The notes: a model not told the origin generated them from the sequence alone. Numbered from the stretch's first letter, positions 15,359 through 24,075 are shown. The stretch is DNA of 64,000 nucleotides from JAIRVZ01 sp031553755 (GCA_031553755.1 JAVBKZ010000034.1:106132-170131), one strand, 5' to 3'. Translations and numbers: made by a program.

Positions 15359-16444
15359 ATGAAAAATTATTACATATTATTTATTCTGTTATTTCTCCCT
15401 TATGCAACACTACAATCTCAGCATAAAGAAAGTTCAAATATCCTTGAGAAATTAAAATGGGATGATGAAATGCTGAATATCATGATTGATATGCGTGTAG
15501 ATTACCAAGCCGATTTTGATCGGTCGGGTTGGCAAGATGGCTCGTTTCAGGCGCAAACATTCAAATTATGGTTTGCAGGAGAGATAACCGAAGGAGTCCG
15601 TTATCGCATTCGACAACGGTTAAATAAACCCCAAACGCCATTGCGGGAAGGATATTCCGGAGCGACAGACCAAGCATGGTTGGCTTTTGATTTCGCAAAA
15701 AGATGGACAGTAACTGTTGGAAAACAATCCGTTCAGTTTGGAACATTTGAATATGATTACAATCCTGCCGACATCTATCTGCCTACTATGTGTTTCAATG
15801 ATTTGGACGCTTATAAGACAGGCGTTAATCTGGCATATAATGTTGCAGGACAAGTTTTCAATTTTCAAGTAGTAAATTCCGACGCGACTCAATTCGCAGA
15901 TTCGGCATATTCTAACAAAGGAGTCGCTTTTAATTTATTGTGGCAGGGAAAATTGTTTGATGGATTACTCAATACGCGTTGGGCTTATGGAGCATTCCAA
16001 CACGACAAAGGCAATTTTTTGAATTGGGTTACACTCGGATTACAGTTGAATATCAACAAAATAACAACAGAGTTAGATTATTATACCGGAACACGTTATA
16101 TGGATTATAGTTCTGTTGTTGATATTGACAATTTAGGCTTGAAAAAAGTTTTCGACCAATCTGCTGCGTTAAACCTGAAATATGAAGGTGAAAATTGGAA
16201 ACCTTCCGTTAAGTTTGTATGGAATGATCGGTTCGACAAAGATTTAGGTCAAGATGCGTACCGGAATTGGGGTATTTCAACAGTTATGGAGTATTATCCC
16301 TTTCAAGGTAAACTCAAAGATTTGCGATTTCATCTGATGTATGCCTATAACGACACCAATTTTGAAGGGCCTTATACAGCAGAAGAAAATCAATATCAAT
16401 CTACTATTTTGGGCGGCATTCGATGGTTATTCAAAGTGAAATAA
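15359..16444 (+). CDS. Outer-membrane porin of the OprO/OprP-like family
   Basis: A 361-residue protein with a short signal peptide (residues 1-20, LLFLPYATLQSQ), then about 16 amphipathic beta strands rich in alternating aromatic residues and a terminal aromatic-containing strand (GGIRWLFKVK). Segments such as DQAWLAFDFAKRWTVTVGKQSV and WGISTVMEYYPF are those of Porin_O_P proteins, including Bacteroidota members. It starts 9 bases after the asparaginase gene, so it is probably the channel bringing asparagine or aspartate across the outer membrane; that substrate is inferred from context only. Confidence 0.8.
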   Translation: MKNYYILFILLFLPYATLQSQHKESSNILEKLKWDDEMLNIMIDMRVDYQADFDRSGWQDGSFQAQTFKLWFAGEITEGVRYRIRQRLNKPQTPLREGYSGATDQAWLAFDFAKRWTVTVGKQSVQFGTFEYDYNPADIYLPTMCFNDLDAYKTGVNLAYNVAGQVFNFQVVNSDATQFADSAYSNKGVAFNLLWQGKLFDGLLNTRWAYGAFQHDKGNFLNWVTLGLQLNINKITTELDYYTGTRYMDYSSVVDIDNLGLKKVFDQSAALNLKYEGENWKPSVKFVWNDRFDKDLGQDAYRNWGISTVMEYYPFQGKLKDLRFHLMYAYNDTNFEGPYTAEENQYQSTILGGIRWLFKVK

Positions 16445-16493
16445 GATTGAAGTCGTCTTAACTTTTAAAAAAAGAGATAAAATAATAGATTTT

Positions 16494-16590
16494 AAACACA
16501 GAGTTACACGGAGTAATTATTCACAGAGCAGATTCATATATTTAAGAGACGAGATACTCCGTGAAATAAACTCCTTACACTCCGTGTTTG
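16494..16590. repeat. Nested inverted repeat after the porin gene
   Basis: AAACACAGAGT (16494) faces ACTCCGTGTTT (ending 16589), and inside these ACACGGAGTA (16506-16515) faces TACTCCGTG (16555-16563). The unit is built from repeats of CACGGAGTAA in both directions. It may end the operon transcript but lacks a T tract. Confidence 0.65.
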
Positions 16591-16653
16591 ACAAAAGTTG
16601 AGATGAGTTCAATACTTAAATTCAAAATATTATAAACATAAAATTATGAAGTC

Positions 16654-17127
16654 ATGAAGAAATTATTTTATTTAACCAGTATTGGAATTTTGGTTGGGTT
16701 ATTAATGGTAAGTTGTAAGAATAAAAAAGAAAACAGCGCGGAAAACGCTCAACTTATCGAAAATGATTCTATTTGGGTCACAGAATATGAAGGCACCATC
16801 CCATGCGCTGATTGCCCGGGAATTAAAACAAATCTAAAATTAAGTTGGACTAAAGAAAATGGAGGAGACAATACTTATACATTGTCGGAAGAATATATCG
16901 ATAGAGGTAACTTTACTTCAACCGGAAAATTCAACACGGAAAAAGGATTTGAAGATGACAATGATGCCACGGTAGTTATTCTGGATTGGGATAAACCTCA
17001 AGATGAACAGAGATATTATGTTTGGTTCAGCAATAATCCTAAACTTTTACATGTATTGAATCCTCAAAAGGAATTAAATAAAAATTCGGGAATGGATTAT
17101 ATTTTGGAATTGTTGCCTCAGGAGTAA
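16654..17127 (+). CDS. NlpE-like copper resistance lipoprotein
   Basis: A 157-residue lipoprotein. The signal peptide ends in a lipobox (LMVSC, Cys21), followed by a polar linker and an NlpE N-terminal domain marked by YEGTIPCADCPGIKTNLKL (about residues 47-65), with the CxxC pair typical of the family. In E. coli NlpE is an outer-membrane lipoprotein sensing surface and copper or redox stress; Bacteroidota homologues are of unknown role. The domain is short and the C-terminal OB domain of E. coli NlpE is absent. It stands alone between repeat-rich spacers. Confidence 0.8.
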   Translation: MKKLFYLTSIGILVGLLMVSCKNKKENSAENAQLIENDSIWVTEYEGTIPCADCPGIKTNLKLSWTKENGGDNTYTLSEEYIDRGNFTSTGKFNTEKGFEDDNDATVVILDWDKPQDEQRYYVWFSNNPKLLHVLNPQKELNKNSGMDYILELLPQE

Positions 17128-17148
17128 GCTAATTATTTATTTTTAATA

Positions 17149-17292
17149 ATTATCCGTTTTTACCTAATGAATAAAATATCTGATTTGTCATTGCGGGCTT
17201 GACCCGCAATCTATTGATAATCAGTAATGATTGATAAAAGATCCCGCATCAAGTGCGGGATGACAAAGCAATTAGGTAATATAACGGATAAT
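17149..17292. mobile_element. MITE-like nested palindromic element (about 144 bp)
   Basis: The outer arms ATTATCCGT (from 17149) and ACGGATAAT (ending 17292), then ACCTAAT facing ATTAGGT, enclose two head-to-head copies of the dispersed palindrome, 17185-17211 and 17240-17266. Those copies share TTGTCAT at the outer edge and the loop CTTGA, but the six-base stem arms are exchanged (TGCGGG/CCCGCA versus CCCGCA/TGCGGG). It has no coding capacity. The inner unit has the same outward-facing ends as the GIY-YIG cassette at 50856-51244. Confidence 0.75.
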
Positions 17293-17367
17293 CATATTAT
17301 TTTTTAGTATTTCTGTAGGAAAATATAGTTTTATTGCTTAAATGTAAAAACATATAAGTATTTTAAG

Positions 17368-17375
17368 TATCTTTG
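17368..17375 (+). promoter_or_regulatory. Candidate -7 promoter element
   Basis: TATCTTTG fits TAnnTTTG, 30 bases before the lipoprotein start at 17405. It probably also serves wzi just downstream. Confidence 0.6.
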
Positions 17376-17404
17376 TCACTCTTTTTGCAAAACACAGCGT
17401 ATTT

Positions 17405-17830
17405 ATGAGAAATGCCATATTGTTAATATTTTCCATATTGTTTTATGTTGCTTGTGATGATGTTCCTCACAGGTTAAACGGTATGTGGCAACTTAAATCT
17501 ACAACCGATGATTCGGGAAATACAGTTTCTGTAGATTCCGTTTATTACAGTTTTCAAAAAGAAGAAGTTTTTACTTACACGCATCGTCATTCCTCCGAAT
17601 ATTCTTCAATGTATTATGGTTATTTGGATTTTCCATCCGAAAATGAAGTTATGATCAGTATTGATGCAGAATTGATGGAAACCCTTGCTCCATCTTCTAT
17701 GGAAATGTTTTTACCTTTGTCGGGTTGGGACGATTATATCGAAATTTTTAAAATAAAAGAAGTTAAGGGTAGTAAATTGATATTGTTTTCAGAATCAAGG
17801 AAAAAGTTATATACTTTTAAAAAGTTTTGA
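17405..17830 (+). CDS. Lipocalin-like lipoprotein
   Basis: A 141-residue protein with a lipoprotein signal peptide (lipobox YVAC, Cys17) and a body that begins HRLNGMWQLKSTTDDSGN and ends KLILFSESRKKLYTFKKF, the layout of the small lipocalin-like domains common in Bacteroidota lipoproteins: a GxW near the N-terminus and a beta barrel closed by a strand with the pattern xxLxLxS. No ligand can be predicted. It lies 3 bases before the wzi-like gene and shares its promoter, so a link with envelope or capsule export is possible but unproven. Confidence 0.6.
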   Translation: MRNAILLIFSILFYVACDDVPHRLNGMWQLKSTTDDSGNTVSVDSVYYSFQKEEVFTYTHRHSSEYSSMYYGYLDFPSENEVMISIDAELMETLAPSSMEMFLPLSGWDDYIEIFKIKEVKGSKLILFSESRKKLYTFKKF

Positions 17831-17833
17831 TCG

Positions 17834-19330
17834 ATGAAGCGACTATTTTCCATAACTCTTTTTTTGATCGCGTTTATTATTTCTTCGGTATTCGCGCAAG
17901 AAAAAACGATATACAAAGCGGAAACATTCGCGTCTGTTTCTTCCGGCAATTATACGCCTTTCGAAATAGTCAATCATACTTGGGGAATGGTTCCTTCGGA
18001 AGCCAATAATTTTTATTTAAGAGGAAGCTTACTTCATGAATATAAAGCAAATCATTCGTGGTCGTTCAATGTCGGAGTAGATGCCGCGGTTTCTACATCT
18101 TCCGTATACGACTATTTTTGGTTTCAGCAATTATATGCGGAAGCACGGTGGAAATGTCTTCAGTTAAGGGCCGGTACGAAAGAAGATTATACTTCATTAT
18201 TAGATCCATATTTAAGTTCAGGAGATTTTATCAGTTCTAATAATGCCCGTCCGATTCCGGAAATAAGGGTAGGAATTCCTGAATTTACATTGGTTCCTTA
18301 TACAAAAGGTAGAATGTACTTCAAAGGCGAATTTTCAGTCGGAAAATATTTCGACAGTAAATATATTGCCGGTAAAGTCTTTCCTGTTAAAGGATATTAT
18401 GCTGATAATCTATATTCTCATAACAAATATTTCTACCTCCGGTTTGGTAATATTGAACAAAAAAACAGGCTGCAATTTACATTCGGATTAAATCACGATG
18501 CACAATGGGGTGGAACTACTTATCAATACGATTGGGGAAAAAATGAATATGTAGTAATGTGCGACCCTCATGGATTTACCGATTTTTTGAGGGTTGTAGT
18601 TGCAAAGGAAGGATCTTCTGCTTCTGCTAATTATGATAGTTTATATGTCGCGGGTTCGCATATTGGAGCGTTTTTGTTTAAATTCGATTATAAATTAAAG
18701 AATAAGGATGAATTAAGCGCTTATCTCCAACATTATTTTGATGATGGTTCGGGATTGGCTTTCTTGAATTACAGAGATATGTTGTTAGGAGGGCAATATA
18801 AATCCAAGCAAAAAAAACTCATTTCTAATTTTGTATTCGAATATATTTATACCAAAAATCAAACAGGGCCGGTCAATTTTGCAGCGAATGAAAAAAGTCA
18901 ACATCGCGCCCCGAATAACCGAAATGGCATTGATAATTATTATAATCATAGCGTTTATATGCAAGGACATTCCTATTTTGGGAGAAGCGTAGGAACTCCT
19001 TTGTTGCTCTCTCCTGAATATAACGGAGATAGTTATTTAGGATTCCGAAGCAACCGGATTATCGCGTTTCATTTAGGTATGGAAGGTTATTTAAACCGTT
19101 TGCTACAATATAGGTTATCTTCCTCGACAGGCCGTTCGTGGGGAACTTATAATAATCCGTATCTGAAAGTACAGGAAGGATATTCAGCCGGAATAGATTT
19201 GATTTATTCCATTCATAAGGTATCTGGACTTGATATTAAATGTTCATTAGCGTGGAATGCCGGTCAGTTTTTTAAAGAAACCGCGTTTGGAGGAGGAATT
19301 TCCATTATAAAAAAAGGCATTATAAACTAA
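17834..19330 (+). CDS. wzi: Capsule assembly Wzi family outer-membrane protein
   Basis: A 498-residue protein with a cleavable signal peptide (residues 1-21, ending VFAQ) and a beta-barrel body rich in aromatic strands (FWFQQLYAEARWKCLQLRAGTKED; LRFGNIEQKNRLQFTFGLNHDAQWGG). This is the Caps_assemb_Wzi architecture: an 18-strand barrel that in E. coli holds capsule polysaccharide at the cell surface. Family segments SSGNYTPFEIVNHTWGMV and GAFLFKFDYKL are present. It opens the polysaccharide cluster and is separated from it by about 120 bases and a new promoter. Confidence 0.85.
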   Translation: MKRLFSITLFLIAFIISSVFAQEKTIYKAETFASVSSGNYTPFEIVNHTWGMVPSEANNFYLRGSLLHEYKANHSWSFNVGVDAAVSTSSVYDYFWFQQLYAEARWKCLQLRAGTKEDYTSLLDPYLSSGDFISSNNARPIPEIRVGIPEFTLVPYTKGRMYFKGEFSVGKYFDSKYIAGKVFPVKGYYADNLYSHNKYFYLRFGNIEQKNRLQFTFGLNHDAQWGGTTYQYDWGKNEYVVMCDPHGFTDFLRVVVAKEGSSASANYDSLYVAGSHIGAFLFKFDYKLKNKDELSAYLQHYFDDGSGLAFLNYRDMLLGGQYKSKQKKLISNFVFEYIYTKNQTGPVNFAANEKSQHRAPNNRNGIDNYYNHSVYMQGHSYFGRSVGTPLLLSPEYNGDSYLGFRSNRIIAFHLGMEGYLNRLLQYRLSSSTGRSWGTYNNPYLKVQEGYSAGIDLIYSIHKVSGLDIKCSLAWNAGQFFKETAFGGGISIIKKGIIN

Positions 19331-19388
19331 GAAAGTTGGTTTTCATAAATTGAATATAAAAACAATAAAAAAAGTAAATTATAAAGAG

Positions 19389-19396
19389 TATCTTTG
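19389..19396 (+). promoter_or_regulatory. Candidate main promoter of the polysaccharide cluster
   Basis: TATCTTTG fits TAnnTTTG and is followed by GCG. The first gene starts 57 bases downstream. The genes from 19453 to 31053 follow closely in one direction. Confidence 0.6.
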
Positions 19397-19452
19397 CGCG
19401 GAAAAATAAGTAAGTAAATGAACTCATATCGTATAAATAAAATAATACATAA

Positions 19453-20421
19453 ATGTCAAATATATTAGTAACTGGTGGCGCTGGATTTATAGGTTCTAAT
19501 TTATGTGAATCGTTATTAAATCAAGGTTGTCAGGTTGTTTGCTTAGATAACTTTGCCACAGGTAAACCTGAAAACATTCAACCATTTTTTTCTAACAAAA
19601 ATTTCAAATTGATAGTTGGAGATATTCGTAACTTAGATGATTGTCGAAAAGCTTGCGAAGGTGTCGATTATATCTTGCATGAAGCGGCTCTAGGTTCAGT
19701 TCCTCGCTCTATCAAAGATCCAATCACTTCCAACGAAGTAAATATTTCCGGATTTTTAAATATGTTGGTGGCTGCGCGTGATGCCGGAGTAAAACGTTTT
19801 GTGTATGCCGCGAGCTCTTCCACCTATGGAGATTCCAAATCCTTACCTAAAGTGGAGGATGTGATTGGTAAACCATTGTCTCCTTACGCGATTACCAAAT
19901 ATGTCAACGAACTATATGCCGATATCTTCTCGAGAACTTATGGATTAGAATGTATAGGATTGCGCTATTTTAATGTATTTGGCCGCCGTCAAGATCCGAA
20001 TGGAGCTTATGCTGCGGTAATTCCTAAGTTTGTGATGCAATTGATGAAACATGAATCTCCTGTTATTAATGGAGATGGAGAGTATTCGCGTGATTTTACT
20101 TATGTTGACAATGTTGTACAAATGAATTTATTAGCTTTGTTAACGAACAATCCTGAATCGGTTAATACAATTTATAATACTGCTTATGGAGAACGCACGA
20201 CCCTCAACCAATTGGTTTATTATCTGAAAGAATATTTAAGTATTTATGACTCGAAAATTGCTCAAATTGAAGTAATTCACGGGCCAAATCGTACTGGAGA
20301 TATTCCTCATTCTTTGGCAAATGTAGATAGAGCTAAGCAATTATTGGGTTATAATCCACAATTCAGTATGAAAGACGGATTAAAAGAAGCTGTAGGATGG
20401 TATTGGGAAAATTTAAAATAG
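19453..20421 (+). CDS. UDP-N-acetylglucosamine 4-epimerase (WbpP/TviC-like)
   Basis: A 322-residue extended SDR enzyme interconverting UDP-GlcNAc and UDP-GalNAc in the cytoplasm. The NAD-binding motif is VTGGAGFIGSNL (about residues 6-17), the catalytic serine lies in AASSSTYGDS (about 119-128) and the YxxxK in YAITK (about 146-150); RYFNVFGRRQDPNGAYAAVIPKF is typical of WbpP/GalE2. The following gene is the matching UDP-HexNAc 6-dehydrogenase, the same pair found in Vi antigen and P. aeruginosa O6 loci, pointing to UDP-GalNAcA formation. Confidence 0.88.
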   Translation: MSNILVTGGAGFIGSNLCESLLNQGCQVVCLDNFATGKPENIQPFFSNKNFKLIVGDIRNLDDCRKACEGVDYILHEAALGSVPRSIKDPITSNEVNISGFLNMLVAARDAGVKRFVYAASSSTYGDSKSLPKVEDVIGKPLSPYAITKYVNELYADIFSRTYGLECIGLRYFNVFGRRQDPNGAYAAVIPKFVMQLMKHESPVINGDGEYSRDFTYVDNVVQMNLLALLTNNPESVNTIYNTAYGERTTLNQLVYYLKEYLSIYDSKIAQIEVIHGPNRTGDIPHSLANVDRAKQLLGYNPQFSMKDGLKEAVGWYWENLK

Positions 20422-20495
20422 TTGATAATGGACAGTGGGTAATTGATAACTATTTTGATGGGAATATTTTGAAAAATTGAAAAGGATTATAATTG

Positions 20496-21749
20496 ATGAA
20501 TAAAATAAAAATTGCCATTATTGGTTTAGGTTATGTCGGATTACCTTTGGCGCGTTTGTTTGCCACTAAATATCCTGTTGTAGGTTTTGATGTAAACAAA
20601 AAACGAGTGGCAGAATTAATGTCCGGTCACGACCATACTTTGGAAGTCGAAGATGGCATTTTACAATCAGCATTGGTAAATTGTCATTGCGGACTTGATC
20701 CGCAATCTTCTGTGGAAAAGGGATTATATTGCTCTTGTAGCCTTGAAGACATTCGTGATTGCAATTTCTACATTGTAACTGTTCCTACTCCTGTTGATAA
20801 AAACAATCGTCCAGATCTGACTCCATTGAAACGTGCAAGTGAAACAGTGGGAAAGGTAATCTCTAAAGGAGATATTGTGGTTTATGAATCTACTGTTTAT
20901 CCCGGAGCGACAGAGGAAGACTGTTTGCCTGTTGTAGAGCAAGTTTCCGGATTGAAATTTAATGTTGATTTCTTTGCAGGTTATTCTCCGGAACGAATCA
21001 ATCCGGGAGATAAGGAACATACGGTAGAAAAAATAAAGAAGGTAACATCCGGCTCCAATATGGAAATTGGTAAAATTGTTAATGATATTTATTCTTCAGT
21101 AATCACAGCGGGGACGCATCTTGCGCCTACTATCAAAGTGGCGGAAGCCGCAAAAGTGATTGAGAACTCTCAACGAGATATTAATATTGCCTTTGTCAAC
21201 GAGTTGAAGAAAATCTTCGACCGTATGGATATCAATGTAAATGATGTACTGGAAGCGGCAGGAACCAAATGGAATTTTCTCCCCTTCAAACCCGGATTAG
21301 TCGGTGGGCATTGCATTGGTGTAGATCCATACTATTTGGCACAAAAAGCGCAAGAATACGGTTATCATCCGGAAATTATTTTGGCCGGTCGTCGCCTAAA
21401 CGATAGTATGGGCGAATATGTTGCCTCACAAGTGGTGAAACAAATGATTAAAAAAGGACTTTGTGTGAAGGGTTCAAATATTTTGATTTTAGGAATTACT
21501 TTCAAAGAAAACTGTCCGGATGTGCGCAATACCAAAGTGGTAGATGTGGTAAATTCATTAAAGGAATACGACACAAATATTACCATTTATGATCCATGGG
21601 CAAATCCTGAAGAAGTGAAACATGAATATGGATTAGATATCTTGACTGAAATGCCTAAAGGTGAGTTTGATGCAGTAGTGTTGGCAGTGGCTCATAGGGA
21701 GTTTGAAAAATTGTCACTAAAAAATGAGGTTATTTATAAATTAAAATGA
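20496..21749 (+). CDS. UDP-N-acetylhexosamine 6-dehydrogenase (WbpO/TviB-like) carrying an in-frame palindromic insertion
   Basis: A 417-residue NAD-dependent nucleotide-sugar dehydrogenase. The Rossmann motif is IIGLGYVGLPLA (about residues 8-19); VPTPVDKNNRPDLTPL (about 92-107) and STVYPGATEEDC follow; the catalytic cysteine lies in LVGGHCIGVDPYYLA (about 268-282). I choose ATG 20496 rather than the adjacent TTG. About residues 62-71 read CHCGLDPQSS, the translation of a 27-bp palindromic element (20681-20707) inserted in frame in a loop region before the conserved DIRDCNFYIVTVPTP strand. Paired with the 4-epimerase, the likely product is UDP-GalNAcA. Confidence 0.88.
   Translation: MNKIKIAIIGLGYVGLPLARLFATKYPVVGFDVNKKRVAELMSGHDHTLEVEDGILQSALVNCHCGLDPQSSVEKGLYCSCSLEDIRDCNFYIVTVPTPVDKNNRPDLTPLKRASETVGKVISKGDIVVYESTVYPGATEEDCLPVVEQVSGLKFNVDFFAGYSPERINPGDKEHTVEKIKKVTSGSNMEIGKIVNDIYSSVITAGTHLAPTIKVAEAAKVIENSQRDINIAFVNELKKIFDRMDINVNDVLEAAGTKWNFLPFKPGLVGGHCIGVDPYYLAQKAQEYGYHPEIILAGRRLNDSMGEYVASQVVKQMIKKGLCVKGSNILILGITFKENCPDVRNTKVVDVVNSLKEYDTNITIYDPWANPEEVKHEYGLDILTEMPKGEFDAVVLAVAHREFEKLSLKNEVIYKLK
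20681..20707 (+). repeat. In-frame copy of the dispersed TTGTCAT-arm-CTTGA-arm'-ATC palindrome
   Basis: The arms are TGCGGA and TCCGCA with loop CTTGA, bounded by TTGTCAT and ATC. It is 25 of 27 identical to the copies at 17185 and 50856, and the two differences fall at paired stem positions (GC pair changed to AT). It is read in frame inside the dehydrogenase gene without a stop codon. Confidence 0.9.
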
Positions 21750-21793
21750 TATTTTGATATATTAACGATGGTGATAATTTCAGATAATTATTA

Positions 21794-22681
21794 ATGGCGA
21801 AATTTTTAATATTAGACGATATATTTCTTTCCTGGAAAAAAATAATGGAGAAAGAAGATTTTTGTGATATAAGTTGTCCTTATAAAACCCCTAGAATAAT
21901 AGATCGTATATTATATAAAATAGGTATTTATACTCAACTAAATAGATTTGCAGAGTGGAAAGATAAAATGTATAAATATTCTGTCATTATTATTTTTGCA
22001 TATCCAACAAGCAAGAACTTAATAGATTTTGTTTGTAAAAATAAAAAAGATCATCAGCGGATAATTGTTTGGTATTGGAACCCTGTGTCTAAATCCCTTA
22101 ATCCAGATTTGATTCATCACTTAGATTGCGAATTATGGTCTTTTGATCCAGCAGATTGCGATAGATATAAAATGAATTTTAATACAACATTTTATTTGCA
22201 AAAATTGGTTATAGACAGTAGTGGTACGGCAATGAAAAATGATGTTTTGTTTTTAGGGTTGAATAAAGGACGGTTGGAGATGCTGAAATCAATAAAAAAT
22301 AATATAGAAAAAAGTGGATTTACCTCTTTATTTTATATTGTAGATGATTCAGTTTCCGTATATAAAAGAAAACCATTGGTATCTTATGATAAATATTTAG
22401 AATGGTTAGTTGAAAGCAACTGTGTATTGGATGTTGTTCAGTCTAACCAAAAAGGAGTTACTTTAAGAGCAATGGAAGCTATATTTTTCAAAAAAAAAAT
22501 GATCTCTACAACTCTGTCTATTATTGAAGAGGATTTTTATCATTCGGATAATATTTTTGTTATAGGAAAAGATAGTTGGGATGATTTTAGTGTATTTATG
22601 GCTAAACCATATCAACAGATTAAAAAAGAAATAGTTAGCGGATATGAGTTTCATAATTGGATAAAAAGATTTACAAATTGA
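21794..22681 (+). CDS. Hypothetical polysaccharide-cluster protein, possible glycosyltransferase
   Basis: A 295-residue protein without signal peptide or membrane helix. The pattern of hydrophobic strands in the first half (KYSVIIIFAYP; QRIIVWYWNPVS) and the C-terminal segment GVTLRAMEAIFFKKKMISTT (about residues 224-243), which resembles the sugar-nucleotide site of GT-B glycosyltransferases (EAxxxxKxxI), suggest a GT-B-like fold. I cannot name a family. It lies between the nucleotide-sugar enzymes and the flippase and overlaps the latter, so a role in assembling the same polysaccharide is likely. Confidence 0.55.
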   Translation: MAKFLILDDIFLSWKKIMEKEDFCDISCPYKTPRIIDRILYKIGIYTQLNRFAEWKDKMYKYSVIIIFAYPTSKNLIDFVCKNKKDHQRIIVWYWNPVSKSLNPDLIHHLDCELWSFDPADCDRYKMNFNTTFYLQKLVIDSSGTAMKNDVLFLGLNKGRLEMLKSIKNNIEKSGFTSLFYIVDDSVSVYKRKPLVSYDKYLEWLVESNCVLDVVQSNQKGVTLRAMEAIFFKKKMISTTLSIIEEDFYHSDNIFVIGKDSWDDFSVFMAKPYQQIKKEIVSGYEFHNWIKRFTN

Positions 22682-24075
22682 AAGAGTTAATCGTAAATTT
22701 TATTTCTTTTGGGTTGGCTATCGCTTTAGAAAGTTTATTCTCATTTTTATTAATCCCTTTATATGCAAGGACCTTTTCGGTAGAAGAATTTGGTGCAATT
22801 GATTTAATACAAACTTTTATCGGTATTGTATCCATTTTTGCATATCTTCAGATAGAAACTTCTTTGCAAAGATATTATTACGATTATGAGGGAGGAGAAA
22901 GAAGAAAATTTACGTTTACTTTAATTTCTTTAATGATTGTAATTGCATTAATACTTTCTTGTATTGTTGTTGCTTTTTCTGGTTTTATATCTGAATGGTT
23001 GATAAGCAATAAAACTTATCACTCTTCGATAATTATTGTTTCAATACAATTGCCTTTTACCGTTTTGTCTGTATTGACATTGATTGTTCTGAGATTTGAA
23101 AAGAAAAATAAATTATTCTTTATTTCAGTGTTGGTAAAATCACTTTTATTGGTGACTTTTGTCTATGTTTTTTTGGTAAAAAAGGAAACCGGGGTAAATG
23201 GTTATTTTATGGCTCAATTATTAGCGGTAGGCATCGCATCTTTATTTTCGTTGTTATTTTCACTTCAATTTATTTCTTTTCATTTTGTATGGAAAGATGT
23301 AAAAAAAGCCTTGAAGTATGCCTTACCTCAATTTCCAGCGAGAATAGGAAGTGCGTTTAATTCTTATGCCAACAGGTTTTTTATGGTTGGCTTTTTATCT
23401 ATTTACAGTATTGGTATTTTTTCGATGGCTCAAAAGTTTGGAGCGATAATGATGATCCTTTATCAAGTATTTATGATGGCGTGGAATCAATATATGTTTA
23501 AAATTATTAATAATCCGAATCATAAATTTGTTTTTAAATCCATATTAAAAATAATTTCTCCAATAGTTTTTTTTCTTGCCATTAGTGTAGGTTTATTAAC
23601 ACCCGAAATAATCAATACATTTGCATCAGAAACATACATTTCATCAGCTAAATACATAGGCATTATTGTTGTTTCAATATGTATATTAATTACTAGTGAA
23701 ATCATAAATGTAGGGCCAAAGATTACTTCAAAAACACATTATATGTCAATTTCTTTTATTATTTCTTTTATCGTTAATATATTGAGTTTGTTTATCTTTG
23801 TTCGTCATTTTGAATTGCCGGGAGTTTTGTTCTCTATGCTGTTGACAAACCTTGTTTTAATAGGAATAAATTGGTATTTTTCCGAAAAATTATATTTCAT
23901 AGGTTTTGATCTTATATATTATTTTATAGTTTTAGCGCCGGCTTTGGGGTTGTCTATTGTAACGATGTATATTGATATTACATTTAATATTCGAGTGAGT
24001 TTGTTATTTCTTTTTTGTATGTATTATTTATCTTTTTTTTATTTTAGTATCAAAAAATACAAAAAAGTATCATGA
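22657..24075 (+). CDS. wzx: Oligosaccharide flippase (Wzx), first copy
   Basis: An inner-membrane protein of up to 472 residues with about 12-14 hydrophobic helices and little else. The start segment FISFGLAIALESLFSFLLIPLYARTFSVEEFGAIDLIQTFIGIV is split by charged ends in the way of polysaccharide flippases (PST/MOP family), where PLYARxxSxEEFG is the usual first-loop motif. It would flip lipid-linked repeat units to the periplasm. No ATG is available at the start: TTG 22657 or TTG 22678 (overlapping the previous stop as TTGA) are the candidates, both pointing to translational coupling. Confidence 0.82.
   Translation: MDKKIYKLKELIVNFISFGLAIALESLFSFLLIPLYARTFSVEEFGAIDLIQTFIGIVSIFAYLQIETSLQRYYYDYEGGERRKFTFTLISLMIVIALILSCIVVAFSGFISEWLISNKTYHSSIIIVSIQLPFTVLSVLTLIVLRFEKKNKLFFISVLVKSLLLVTFVYVFLVKKETGVNGYFMAQLLAVGIASLFSLLFSLQFISFHFVWKDVKKALKYALPQFPARIGSAFNSYANRFFMVGFLSIYSIGIFSMAQKFGAIMMILYQVFMMAWNQYMFKIINNPNHKFVFKSILKIISPIVFFLAISVGLLTPEIINTFASETYISSAKYIGIIVVSICILITSEIINVGPKITSKTHYMSISFIISFIVNILSLFIFVRHFELPGVLFSMLLTNLVLIGINWYFSEKLYFIGFDLIYYFIVLAPALGLSIVTMYIDITFNIRVSLLFLFCMYYLSFFYFSIKKYKKVS

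Noticed and set aside
16494..17292. Possible CRISPR array from repeated palindromes
   Set aside because: Repeats are few, of different kinds and not regularly spaced, and no cas genes are nearby.
21794..22681. Assignment to a named glycosyltransferase family
   Set aside because: Only a weak C-terminal resemblance to the GT-B donor site is seen, so the function was left open.
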